Origin: Scilla litardierei
Taxonomy: Eukaryota > Streptophyta > Magnoliopsida > Asparagales > Asparagaceae
DNA: 64,000 bases
Reading direction: 5' to 3'
Assembly (NCBI GenBank): GCA_030789695.1
Contig: CM061141.1
Location: 164,453,579-164,517,578 of the forward strand
Below, piece by piece: positions 45,853 through 56,562 of the stretch. A program made the position numbers and the translations under genes. Positions within the stretch are counted from its first letter, which is position 1. Each line of letters opens with the position of its first letter. Below the pieces are notes generated by a model. The model was not told the origin of the DNA and did not search any database. It worked only from the letters and a program-made list of their open reading frames with translations.

Positions 45853-47185
45853 TGTTACAGTAAATTGTTATTTTCTCACGGTTTATTATTGTTTACGGGT
45901 GAATTTTCCCCGCAAATCAGTAGTATGGAGGGTGCGGGGTCAACGCGGTCAAAGGGGACACGTGGGACCCCTGGGATGTCATAGCTATCACGTGAGACGG
46001 AGATGACCCTTGGGGTCGGTCGATGGCGCGTTCGCTTGGGCGGGAAGGCACGGTTCTGTTCTTCGGCGTGCCGAGGGGCAACCTCGATCGGACGACATCC
46101 TCCAGGATCGGTTGAAGGCGGAGTCGATTGGTGAGGGATGCGCGGTTCTTCGCGTCGGCCCGCCGAAGGGTAGCCTCGGCAGAGCGATGGCCTTCTGGTC
46201 GTGGAGATGAGCGGACTCGAGGAAGAGGGCGCTCGGCTCCAGTTGGGAGGACACTGAGGGGTAGTCTCGGCGTCGCTGGATCTCCTGGACGTGAATAGAC
46301 GAGAGAGCTCGTCAGGGGGGTCGGGCCTTGGTTCCGACCGATTCCCCTCCGATGCCAAAGTCAGATCTAGTCTGATAGATGCTCGGTGGGATCGGGCTTG
46401 GTTCGCAGAGAGACCAAGCGCCAATCCTCTGGCCGAGCTATGGAGGAGAAATATGTTAGGTGGAAGAAGGTGAAAGAGTGGGTATGGGATACCTCCGTTG
46501 TAGATTGCCAAGATCTTGCCCCTTTGGATGATGCCACCCCCTCTCCTCATATAGACGAATCATCCTAATAATGTGCCATGATGTGGCATCATGGACGCCA
46601 TTCATGGGGACCTACAAATGGGGGAAGTATTGAACCCCACTAATTGCGCTCGTCTTAATGAGGGGATGAATGCCATAAAGGTGGCCATGATGGCTGGAGT
46701 GATGTCCTTGGGTGGTTGCAATATTTGGCGAGCCATAATGGCTAGAGAGTGATGGCCATTAAGTCGGGCCATAATTAGCGAGCCATGATGGCTAGAGAGT
46801 GATGGCCATTAAGTCGGGCCATAATTAGCGAGCCATGATGGCTGGAGTGATGGCCTTGGGCGGTTGCCATATTTGGCGAGCCATGATGGCTAGAGAGTGA
46901 TGGCCATTAAGTCGGGCCATAATTAGCGAGCCATGATGGCTAGAGAGTGATGGCCATTAAGTCGGGCCATAATTAGCGAGCCATGATGGCTAGAGAGTGA
47001 TGGCCATTAAGTCCGACCATATTTTCCTCCACTATTGAAGTGGGCAGTCTGTTGGGCTTTCGTCTTGGGTGGAGAAGCGTGACCCGCCTATGAGATCCTT
47101 GGGCCGGAGCCCAAGGCCGTAGTAAGCCGGTTGACTGGCCGTAGTTGACTTGGCTTTTCCGGGCCCGGTCAAAATAGTCCTATCA
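45853..47185 (-). repeat. LTR of a gypsy-like element, minus strand
   Basis: Minus strand starts TGATAGGACTATTTTGACC at 47185, similar to TGATACGTCTATTTTACGG of the gypsy TR-GAG LTR, preceded by the same polypurine tract. It ends TACTGTAACA at 45853. A 50-bp tandem array fills part of U3 (46680-47030). Left flank ACACA. No second LTR was found, so the element is truncated or a rearranged remnant. Confidence 0.65.
46680..47030. repeat. 50-bp tandem array in the LTR
   Basis: GATGGCCATTAAGTCGGGCC starts at 46751, 46801, 46899, 46949 and 46999 (last copy one base different), that is 50-bp steps, with diverged units before 46751 and between 46801 and 46899. GGCTAGAGAGTGATGGCC is shared by most units. 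Confidence 0.9.
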
Positions 47186-47197
47186 ATTGCCCCCATC
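47186..47197 (-). other. Polypurine tract of the minus-strand gypsy-like element
   Basis: Minus strand GATGGGGGCAAT, identical to 15269-15280. Confidence 0.75.
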
Positions 47198-47339
47198 TTC
47201 AGAGCTCTACTGTTGTTGAGGTGGAGGTCGGGAGATGTAGTATAAGGGGGAGAAGTGGCTCCTTTTTTAAAGTTGGTCCGACTTGCGAAGCCGACTGGCG
47301 ACGACAGTTAGTTAGTTTCGGGATTCGTTCGGTGGGAGG

Positions 47340-48555
47340 GGAGTTGTCCCTCGACTTACGGCCAACAAAGGAGTGGACCGGCCAGCTGGGGAGTTGCCCC
47401 CAGCCTTACGACCGATCCGTTTATTCGGTGGCGAGCGGAGTTGCCCCTCGACTTACAGCCGACGAAGGAGTGGACCGGCCAGCTGGGGGAGTTGCCCCCA
47501 GCCTTACGACCGATCCGTTCATTCGATGGCGAGGGGAGTTGCCCCTCGGCTTACGGTCGACGATGGAGTGGATCAGCCAGCTGGGAGAGTTGCCCCCAGC
47601 CTTATGACCGATCCGTTCGTTCGGTGGTGAGGGGAGTTGCCCCTTGGCTTACGGCCGACGATGGAGTGGATTGGCCAACTAGGGGAGTTGCCCCCAGCCT
47701 TACGACCGATCTGTTCGTTCGATGGTGAGGGGAGTTGTCCCTCAGCTTACGGCCGACGATGGAGTGGATTGGCCAGTTAGGGGAGTTGCCCCCAGCCTTA
47801 CAACCGATCCGTTCATTCGGTGGCAAGGGGAGTTGCCCCTCGGCTTACGACCGACGATGGAGTGGATTGGCCAGCTGGGGGAGTTGCCCCCAGCCTTACG
47901 ACTGATCCGTTCGTTCGGTGGCGAGGGGAGTTTCCCCTCGGCTTACGACCGACGATGGAGTGGATTGGCCAGCTGGGGGAGTTGCCCCCAGCCTTACGAC
48001 TGATCCGTTCGTTTGGTGGCGAGGGGAGTTGCCCCTCGGCTTACGGCCGATGATGGAGTGGACCGGCCAGCCGAGGGAGTTGCCCCCAGCCTTACGACCA
48101 TTCCGTTCGTTCAGTGGCGATGGGAGTTGTCCCTCGGCTTACGACCGATGATGGAGTGGATTGGCCAGCTGGGGGAGTTGCCCCAGCCTTACAACCGATC
48201 CGTTCGTTCGGTGGTGAGGGGAGTTGCCCCTCGGCTTACGGCCGATGATGGAGTGAATTGGCCAGCTGGGGGAGTTTCCCCCATCCTTACGACTGATCCG
48301 TTCATTCGGTGGCGAGGGGAGTTGTCTCTCGGCTTACGGCCGACGATGGAGTGGATTAGCCAGCTGAGGGAGTTGCCCCCAGCCTTACAACCGATCCGTT
48401 CGTTCGGTGGCGAGGGGAGTTTCCCATCGGCTTACAACCGACGATGGAGTGGACCAGCCAGCTGGGGGAGTTGCCTCCAGCCTTACGACCGATCCGTTCG
48501 TTCGGTGGCGAGGGGACTTGCCCCTCAGCTTACGGTCGATGAAGGAGTGGACCTT
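47340..48555. repeat. 98-bp tandem array, about twelve copies
   Basis: GAGTTGCCCCCAGCCTTACG recurs at 47391, 47489, 47587, 47685, 47783 and 47881, each 98 bp apart, and continues to about 48480. Each unit also has the mirrored GAGTTGCCCCTCGGCTTACG. Words such as CGGCTTACG and AGCTGGGGGAGTTGCCCCC resemble the minus strand of the 90-bp array at 11751-12290, so the arrays are probably related. Because 98 is not a multiple of three, the long open frames across it are by-products of repetition. Confidence 0.92.
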
Positions 48556-49900
48556 GTGAAGACTTTCGAAGATTCCATGGTGGCGCTCTGCCACTACTTT
48601 GTCCAGCTCGGGTGGATGTGGGAGCAGCTCGGCAAGCGGGGGCCCAGCAGTATGGTCGGAGGAGCTGTTTGGACGCTCGAACTCGGACGACTGTGCTTCA
48701 GCCAGATCGGCTCGGCCACGGTCAGAGGAGCTGCTTGGATGCTCGAACTCGGACGACTGTTCTTCGTCCAGATCGGTGCGGCCACGGTCGGAGGAGCTGC
48801 TCGGATGCTCGAACTCGGACGACTGTGCTTTGGCCTGGCTTGCGAAGAGAGCTCGACTTGACCGGCAACTTGGCTTTGAGCTCGAACGATGATGGATCTA
48901 ACGGGTGCCAGATGTAACTTGGGCAATGAGCGGTGAATTTAGATCTTCAGCATCCCCAAGCTTGGTCGAACCATGGCGATGCCTAGATTGGCTTGATGAG
49001 GCACGGTCAGGCTGTTCATCCCATGGCGAGCCCAGTTTAGTCTTCTGATGAGGTAGGACAAGATCGAACAACCCCTTGCTAGGCCGGGCTGGTCTTCGTT
49101 TGATCTTTTGAGAAGATCGATTGAGGGGGACGCGGCCTGCTCCGAAGCGAAAAAGTTGAACTCTCCAGTGCTTCACTCGGTGATGACGGAGACCACTGAG
49201 GAAAATTCGCCAGCCTGGGAACTGCGATGTCACACCTCTCCGAGCCTCTCTCGTCGGCGGTGAGCTCGCGGTGGAGGGATCAATCACCTTGGAGGCGGGT
49301 TTGCACTCAGGTACAGAGATTGAACTCGAACGGAGCTTTTGGCGGTCCGGTTCGATTGACGCTAGGAGTATAGGCTTGGTTTGCTTGCACCATACTCCAC
49401 AAGGAGTCGTGGAGTCATCGACAGGTCAAACCCGACCATTAGAGTGTTGGTGGGGCCATTTCTGATCAGCTGGGGGTCCGACGGGCTTGGAGCCTCGTAC
49501 GGAGGATATTCGTCGGATCCAGTATTTGGCTGGGTCGAGGAACTTCGATCAGTCGACTGGGGGCTGTGGCATCCTTCTCCGGCGACAGGAGGTTGGTCTT
49601 CGACCTGAGAAAGGTCGTGGCGGTCAGATCTGCTCAGGGCTGATCAGAGAAGATAGCTTGAAGATGGCGAGTTCAACTGGCAGTTGAAGATGCCCGAGGT
49701 GAGGTTCATGAGGCATTTCCCCAGTTTGTTCAGTGGGCCAGAGCCTCTCACGACGGGTCGATGGTGGGGAGCTGCGTTTCCCTACGAATTGACGGTGAGG
49801 TGGTCGGAGATGACTGTTACCGGTGATTCGAGCTTCGGAATGGCTGGCATTGCTCGGAGTACGATCGACCCCCCTTCATCTTCCTGAGGAAGGACCGACT
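48556..49900 (-). other. Interior of the minus-strand gypsy-like element, unresolved
   Basis: Fairly GC-rich, no gag or pol motif recognised on either strand. A 66-bp repeat occurs three times at 48650-48850. Right boundary uncertain: near 49890-49950 the sequence passes into the tail of Sirevirus B's env-like region without a visible LTR end. Confidence 0.4.
48650..48850. repeat. 66-bp tandem repeat, three copies
   Basis: GCTCGAACTCGGACGACTGT starts at 48675, 48741 and 48807 (66-bp steps). As 66 is a multiple of three, both strands show repeated peptide readings; no gene is claimed. Confidence 0.88.
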
Positions 49901-49969
49901 ATCCTACCCCACACTCTCACGACAAAATAGATCATCCAAGTGCATATGTGAGAGTTCTCCAACACAAGC

Positions 49970-51493
49970 TCAAGAGGCGGAGGCAGGATCAGCAGCAGCA
50001 TCAGGCTGTGCAGAAGGGGTAGTAGAAGTCTCGGGAACGACTGGAGTGTCCACCGAAGGAAGGGTGTCAGCAGGAGTGATCTCGGGAGCACGAGCAGACG
50101 AAGCAGCAACAGACGTACCCTCTGGGGCACGAACATGAGAAGCAACAAGCTCCTCAAGATCAGCATCATCCATGGCCTCCTCGTCAAAAACTGTAGGAGG
50201 AACCTCAATGCCCAAGTGATAACAGATGCGAGCAAGCATCTCCTCACATCGAGCAATACGAGCCTCCTGATGGCTCTGAGAAGCTGAAGAGTCAGGGCGA
50301 GAAGGCGGAGGAGGAGCAGAAGGGGTAAACCTCTGAACGTGACGCAAGGCCGCAAGAGACTTCTTGACGGCAGTCGCATTCATGGGAGGACCCAACGGAC
50401 GCTGATCATCAGGAGGGAGAGGAACACCAAAGTGGCGGAAGACAAGAGTCAGCAAGCAAGGATACAGAATATGAGCTGACTTTGTGGACTTCCGGATGCA
50501 TTCAAAGGAGTCCATCTTATCCAAGATAATGCGGTCCCAATTTATCTCGCTCCCCATAAAAAGAGCGTAGATAAGCTTCAGGAATGGCTAGGATGGCAAG
50601 CTGGAGGAGCCGTACTTCGGGAGAAGACACGACTTCAGAATCAAGTTTAAGACCCACACATTCGGCTTGAAGGATTTCGATGGAACGCCAATCATGGCGG
50701 GAGGAATGACATGGAACATCTCAGCAAGCATGGACTGGTCAAGATCGTGGATATTATCCACGGAGATATCTGAGGGGAGCAGGCCAGAGGAGGAGACACC
50801 AATCAACTGTCCTAAGATCTCTGCCGTGAGGACAATAGGTGTCTCCAAGACAGTGGTCTCAATGCAGTGGGTGTCATCATACTCACCCCGTACTCAATTG
50901 GCATAAAAGAGTTTGACGAGTATAGGGTAGGGATGAGGATTCGCCTTGGGATCATGGCGAAGATAATCTAGGAGGCCGTTATATGACAGGAGATCGGCGA
51001 GCTTAGGAAAATCAGAAAACTGGACAAAGTGCTCGAGGATCAACGGGCAGTGCTCAATACGGTTGTATGCTGCAAGACACATCGGATCATCGCGACACAA
51101 CGAGATATCAGCCCCACCTGAAGGCATGGGAGCCTTCCCCTTAGACTGACGAGACGAAGATCGAGGAGGAGTAGTAGGAGCCTTCTCTGTAGGTCCAGTC
51201 TCCGGGATATAGTCATCGTCGGAGTCAGAGGGTGGTGTGGGAGCACGAAAGGGGCCAGGAGTCAAAATATTTTGTTTGGCCTTGGTCCGGGTCTTGGGCT
51301 CGGATTGAGATGTGGGTTTTGGCTTGGAAGCGGTAGTCCTCTTCTTCTTGAGAGGGGGCGAGGAAGAAGATGGAGAGGTAGGCGTACGAGTGGTTTTGGC
51401 ACGACGTTTGGGTTGAGGAGGGTCGGTAGGAGGAGGCTCGACGGTCATGGGAGACGGAGTGGTAGGACGAACAAGGATGCGTGTCTTCACCAT
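49970..51493 (-). pseudogene. Sirevirus B env-like third ORF, two nonsense codons
   Basis: One reading frame of 508 codons from ATG 51493 (MVKTRILVRPTTPSP) to the stop at 49970-49972, broken only by TGA at 50896-50894 and TAG at 50590-50588. N-terminus (about residues 1-130) is Pro/Ser/Thr/Lys-rich. Then comes the conserved domain: AAYNRIEHCPLILEHFVQF, HPYPILVKLFYAN, the ETPIVLTAEILGQLIGV block and KSAHILYPCLLTLVFRHFGV. The C-terminus is Ala/Pro-rich and acidic. The domain matches the plant third-ORF family also seen at the left edge of the window. Position after RNase H fits the Sirevirus env-like gene; the molecular role is unknown. No convincing signal peptide or membrane helix is seen. 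Confidence 0.72.
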
Positions 51494-52268
51494 GATATAG
51501 AGACGAGACAACACAATAACGATCGAGATCGAACGAGAAATCGAACGAAATCAAAAACCCTAATACGAACCCTAAAAAGAATGACAATGAAATAGAACGA
51601 AATTGAACCCTAAAATCTGAGAGATAGAGAGGAGATATACCCTAGGACAGAGGAGAGGGGCTCTGGAGTACCGGCGGCGGCTGACGGCAGCCGGAGACGA
51701 CGACACACGGCGGAGGAAGGAGAACGGGTCGCGGGGTTTAGGGTTTAGGATAGTTTTCACACCGATTAGAATGAGTTCTAATCGGTGCGGAGGTGTTATA
51801 AATCGATTCGGGAAACAAAAGACACAAATGCCCCTGCGCAACTAGTCGGTCTGAGTTCAAGTGCTGACCAACTAGAATGCAATCTTGTCGGTCGGTCGAT
51901 GAGCTTGGACCGACTAACTGCAAACAGCAAGTGAAGCCAAATTTAGCGCATGAATTAGTCGGTCTGAGTTCAATCACTGACCGACTAGAACTGAAACTAG
52001 TCGGTCGGCTATTGAACTAGGACCGACTAAGAGAGCCCAAAAAATTGAGAATTTGAAATTTTGAGTTCTCTCCAAAGAACACTTGGACGATACATCTAAA
52101 TACTCTCATACACACTTATTCTACCCCATAAATACCAGAAAATCTTAAATACGACGTGCATGAACATATCTAGCATAAATTCCGAAAATCCAATCATAAA
52201 TCCAGAAAATCCCAACAAATGAGCATATAAAAAATTATTATCATGCAAGATTATTGAAAATATGAATC
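51494..52268 (-). other. Sirevirus B pol to env-like spacer with CGACCGACTA palindromes
   Basis: No coding region. 51840-52030 holds repeated CTAGTCGGTC(T/G) and GACCGACTA words, the same motif as in the LTR-like region 53080-53620. 51720-51790 carries AACCCTAAA-type words ahead of the ORF. Confidence 0.6.
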
Positions 52269-52973
52269 CTAAATGTCGGATTCACCCATAATCCCCAATT
52301 CTCGACGTAACCGCACAAAGGAATCTTTCTTGAGTGGTTTCGTGAAAATATCGGCGATTTGCTTCTGGGTTTCAACGTACACTAAAATGATGTCCTTTCT
52401 AACAACATGATCATCTAGGAAATGGTGACAGACATCTATGTGTTTGGTACGGGAGTGGTGTACCGGATTCTTAGAGAGACATATTGCACTTAGGTTGTCC
52501 ACCATGATAGGGCAAGTATCATAGTTTATACCAAAGTCTTTAAGTGTGTGTCTCATCCAAAGAACCTGTGCACATACAGCACCGGCGGCAATATATTCCG
52601 CCTCGGTGGTTGAAAGTGATACGCAATTCTGTTTCTTGGAAAACCAAGAGACACGAGAATTTCCTATAAAATGGCAAGTGCCACTAGTACTTTTCCTGTC
52701 GGATTTGCATCCTGCATAATCTGCATCACTATATGAGATTAACTCATATGTGCTAGACTTTGGATAAAATAATCCGTAGTCGAGTGTGTAACTTAAATAA
52801 CGGAAAATACGTTTTACCGCTACTAAGTGTGATTCCTTAGGTTGTGACTGATACCGAGCACAAACACATATGGCGAACATTATATCAGGCATATTGGCAG
52901 TAAGATATAATAAACTACCTATCATACCTCGATATAATAAACTACCTATCATCTTTGATTCTCTAAAACTCAA
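52269..52973 (-). pseudogene. RT end and RNase H of Sirevirus B
   Basis: Open for 235 codons. SLLYLTANMPDIMFAICVCA and HLVAVKRIFRYL (end of RT), then [20 protein letters not shown] (first Asp), STTEAEYIAAGAVC (Glu), MVDNLSAICLSKNP (Asp), HSRTKHIDVCHHFL and ADIFTKPLKKDS, ending GIMGESDI and stop. RNase H looks intact. The apparent N-terminus MSFRESK comes from LTR-like sequence fused at the deletion, and MIGSLLY is duplicated (21 bp at 52905-52925 and 52932-52952). No promoter or polymerase domain remains, so it is a fragment. Confidence 0.85.
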
Positions 52974-53079
52974 TAATGGCAGCCTTGAATGCTAGGTTAG
53001 AAGCACTTCAAGTATAAATAAGAGTGAGAGAAGAGAGAAGCAAAATCGTGGCATTAAATGCCCAACGGATCTATTTCTG

Positions 53080-53620
53080 AAGCAGTCTAATCGGTCTAAG
53101 AAGGATCACTGACCGATTAGTTTTGCAACTAGTCGGTCGGTGATTCTTCTTGGACCGACTAGAAGGTTGACAACCAAGATAGAGAATACAGGAGATAGAA
53201 CTAGTCGGTCTAAGAAGACTAGCCAACCGACTAGTTTGACAACTAGTCGGTCGGTGAGTGTTCTTTGACCGCCTAAGTAGTTGAAATACAATAGGCTGTC
53301 ACAAGGAGAACTAGTCGGTCTAAGAACAAATTCCAACCGACTAGTTTCACAACTAGTCGGTCGATGGATGTTCTTGGACCAACTAACTAGTCAACAGAAG
53401 CTAGGCTGAAAAAATGAAAGTATAACTAGTCGGTCTAAGAAGGATTTCCAACCGACTAGTTTGACAACTAGTCGGTCGGTGAACCTTCTTGGACCGACTA
53501 ATTGGTCAATAGTGCCTAGGCTGAATTGAGCAAGGAAATCTAGTCGGTTCAAGAAGGATTCTTAACCGACTAGATGACAATCTAGTCGGTTGGTTCTTCT
53601 TCTTGAACCAACTAAGATGC
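53080..53620. repeat. CTAGTCGGTCGG / CCGACTAG array, probable Sirevirus B LTR
   Basis: About five rounds of AACTAGTCGGTC(T/G), spacer AAGAAGGAT, then (A)CCGACTAGTTTGACAACTAGTCGGTCGGTG. Inverted copies face each other 10-14 bases apart, forming hairpins. A TATAAATA lies at 53014-53021 on the plus strand. Confidence 0.82.
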
Positions 53621-53731
53621 ACAAGAAGCCGTGAAATGAAGCGTAAAGCTTCGGGAAAGTTTCTATGGTCTTCTAGGATAATCCTAGCTCTAAGATATGA
53701 GCGTTATGAAGATTATAATGTAAGTCCTACT

Positions 53732-56562
53732 TGTAACGACCACTTTTCGTTGTACGTTGTTCGTGCACGTGCTTTTGCCCGTGCACGTGTTTATTTTAGA
53801 CTTTATTTGTTTGTGAACACTTTTGTGTGATATGCCGTTGTGAACGTCTCTGAGAGTATTAAATAGTGGCACTAAATTGGAACGACGTTTCTCGAGTCGT
53901 TTTCCCACAATTTAAACTTACTCGACGAGACGTGACGATTCTCACTCTTGACGGGAGACGTTTCTATTTTTAGTTTCGTCGTCTGATGTCGAATTTGAGA
54001 TCCGTCTTCTTAGTTAGCTCACATTCGTCATCACGATCACCCTGATATTTATTTTATAATTTTTGGAGTTTATTTGACCACTTTTATATTTTTAACAAGC
54101 TTTAAAATATTTTTAATAATTTATTTTTAAATTAATTTCGGCCAAATAAAATTTATTTAAGTTTTAAACGTTTTAAAGAATTTTTGAGCCAATTTCCAGC
54201 TCATTTGGACCAAGTCAAACCCTTGGATGAGTTGGAGAAGTTTAATTTCAAATTTTAAATTATTTTAAACTTCTAATCCTATTAGATTTAGCCCTAGACC
54301 AAGTCAACCCATCTATACTATATAAGCAACCCCTAGGAAGACCTATTTTCGCAAGAAATTAGCCCTAGCCTCTTCCAAACTTGAAATTGGACGTTGCGAC
54401 GATTCGTCGCAACGTTGCGACGTTCAGCCCCGACCTGACCGAGAAAACCCACCGCAAATCGCCGCTCCGACCGAGGCCCAAACCCCGCACTGCAGCCGCT
54501 CCGCATCGCTTCAGCAGCAGCCGCCCCGTTCCCCCGCTCTGACCGAGAGAGGCCATCGGTCAGACAGAGGCCTCAAGCCGCACAGCGCTCCGCATCGCAC
54601 CCCCGCTTGTCGCCCCGCTCCGCACCCCGCACGACCGACCCGCCGCTCCGCACTGACCGACGTTGCAAGCGCTGCAACGTTGCAACGTCGCCCCGCCCGC
54701 ATCCAAGCGTCTGACCGAGCATCCCTACCGGTCTGACCGAGAAAAAACCCCGCACCCAAGACACCCCGCAGCTGCTGCACACCCCAAATCGTCGCAGCCC
54801 CGCATTCACAGCGCACGACCGACGGATCTCCCCGCATTGGCTGTGTACGACCGATGGCCAAACATCGCAACCCCGCACCCGTCGCACCGCTTGCCACCGT
54901 GGGCCCCCCAAGTTCTCCAGAGGTATTGTGGGTCCCCCAAAGGCCCCTAGGACTACTGTGGGCCCCACCTAGGTGCGTTCTCTTTGGCGACTTGCCGCGT
55001 ACGACGTCGTCGCACGTCGTAGCCCGTCGTCGCACGTGCTAGCTTTGGAATCTGGAACCGTCGCCCCGGTTGAAGCTCTGAATTTTCCAGCGAGGAATAT
55101 ATATTGGAATCAGGACTTGGAGCGCGTTCTCTTATTCCAACCCCCGGCGTCGCTACCTGACGCCGGTGTAGCTTTCGCGTCGTGTTGAGGTAACGTTTTG
55201 CACCCCTAGGACCCCAACCCAATTGCATGCTAATCAAGACTAAAATTGATGTTTTTAAAGTATTTTAAATGTTTTAAAATCACTAATCAAGATTAATAAT
55301 ATGGACTTTAGGCCGGTAGACTTTGCACGTAGGATAATTGTGATTCTTGGACTCATTGGACGCTGTGCTCAGACGTCGTGCTTGCAGGCAAGTGAAACTT
55401 GCCAACTCTTGTGTAGGGCCATGTTTTTAGGCCACTTTCTTGTTCCTAGCGTAAAAGAGACTAGTCAGTGAAATGATAGCTGGCTAGACGCCTACTTGAT
55501 CTAGTTTGACAACGAAACTAGATCCGTCACCTAAATGATCTAGCTTGACAACGAAGCTAGATCTACCCCTTTAAACTTGTCATTCATGCATGCTAAACTG
55601 TCACGTTTACTTCCCTTACTTGTACGCTTTACTACTTTCCATGCCATGTCATCCATGCATTGATTGTTGCATCGTAGCACACGCTACAATACTTGTCCTC
55701 GTACTACTTGTCCGGCTAGGTGCACCCCTACACCATACTTGTTTACACACTTCCTGGCTCGTGGTCCAGAAGCGAGCATTACCGTTCGGGGGTAAGGCCC
55801 TGGCTCGACACACGTGGAGGGGTAGGGATAAACGTTCGCTTGAGCTTAGGAGTGGCCTGATCAGCCCTCTAGCCAAAAGACGGAATCTCTGTGCACGAGG
55901 TGCTTACTTTCCTTGTCTTGTACTTGTCTTGTGAATGCCATGCCATGCCCGTACTTTACCTTACTTTACTTTACCTGTTGCACTCATGCTTTAAACTGCC
56001 ATGTCATTGCATTCATGCTAGAACTGCTAGGTTGTCCACTTTACTTTCAGTTTCCTTGCACAAGTCTCTCGTAGACTTGCTGACATGTGCCCCTTGCTCT
56101 TTTGGGTGTCACATGTTAGACCTGAGCCAGAGATCGTTGCTGAGTACGTGATGTGTTGCTGACGCTGAGTCTGAGTCCATGATTGCCCAGGAGGATTTTG
56201 GTGGACACCGGTGACCATTCTTTGAGTCTTTGTTGAGCTTTATTTTGCTTTAGGCTTTTTGTTCGTTGTTGGTGCGTAGCACCGTTGTTTTGTACCTTGT
56301 ACTTTTGTTGGCCATGTTGGGCCTTTAAACTCTTTTCTTTTAGCCTGGTGGCTTTTCTGTGATGTTGAGATTTATTGCTATGGATATTCTGAGATGTTTC
56401 TTTTGTCTCTTTCGTTATTATTATCTTTGTTTCGTTTCGCGTTGCAAGGACCTGTAGTTTTAATTTTGATTGACGCTTATCGGACTTGCAGCTTTGTAGC
56501 TTCAAGTCTGAGCGGACCTTCTCACGCTTCGCCTCCACGTTTTTGGGAAGCGGGGCGTGACA
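53732..56562 (+). mobile_element. Chromovirus-type LTR, 2.8 kb
   Basis: TGTAACGACC to GGAAGCGGGGCGTGACA. TATATAAG at 54319-54326 precedes a GC-rich stretch (54370-55060) with CGTTGCGACG words and repeated GTGGGCCCC(A/C), then T-rich CATG-containing sequence (55570-56050). The 3' end equals 44771-44787. No target duplication (CCTAC/T left, GGTTT right) and no primer site after it, so it is a truncated or recombined copy. Open minus-strand frames at 54511-55035 have no protein features. Confidence 0.6.
54319..54326 (+). promoter_or_regulatory. TATA box in the chromovirus-type LTR
   Basis: CTATATAAGCAACCCC. The related stretch at 58088-58095 has CTATATAAGCATCACT. Confidence 0.6.

Larger units (their letters stand above)
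49900..53620 (-). mobile_element. Sirevirus B, internally deleted remnant
   Basis: Minus-strand order: LTR-like sequence with CTAGTCGGTCGG palindromes (53620-52960), RNase H with the end of RT (52973-52269), a spacer with the same palindromes (52030-51840), then an env-like ORF (51493-49970). Gag, protease, integrase and most of RT are missing: LTR-like sequence is joined directly to the RT end at about 52955. The LTR ends are not defined. Confidence 0.75.

Noticed and set aside
47340..48555. Regularly spaced repeats resembling a CRISPR array
   Set aside because: Units are 98 bp head-to-tail with no unique spacers, in plant retrotransposon DNA; this is a tandem array.
47221..48861. Long overlapping open frames on the plus strand
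   Set aside because: They are produced by the 98-bp repeat, shift frame with each unit, and have no protein features.
54511..55035. 175-codon minus-strand ORF in GC-rich DNA
   Set aside because: Lies inside an LTR, opposite to its TATA box, with no motif and overlapping open frames on both strands.
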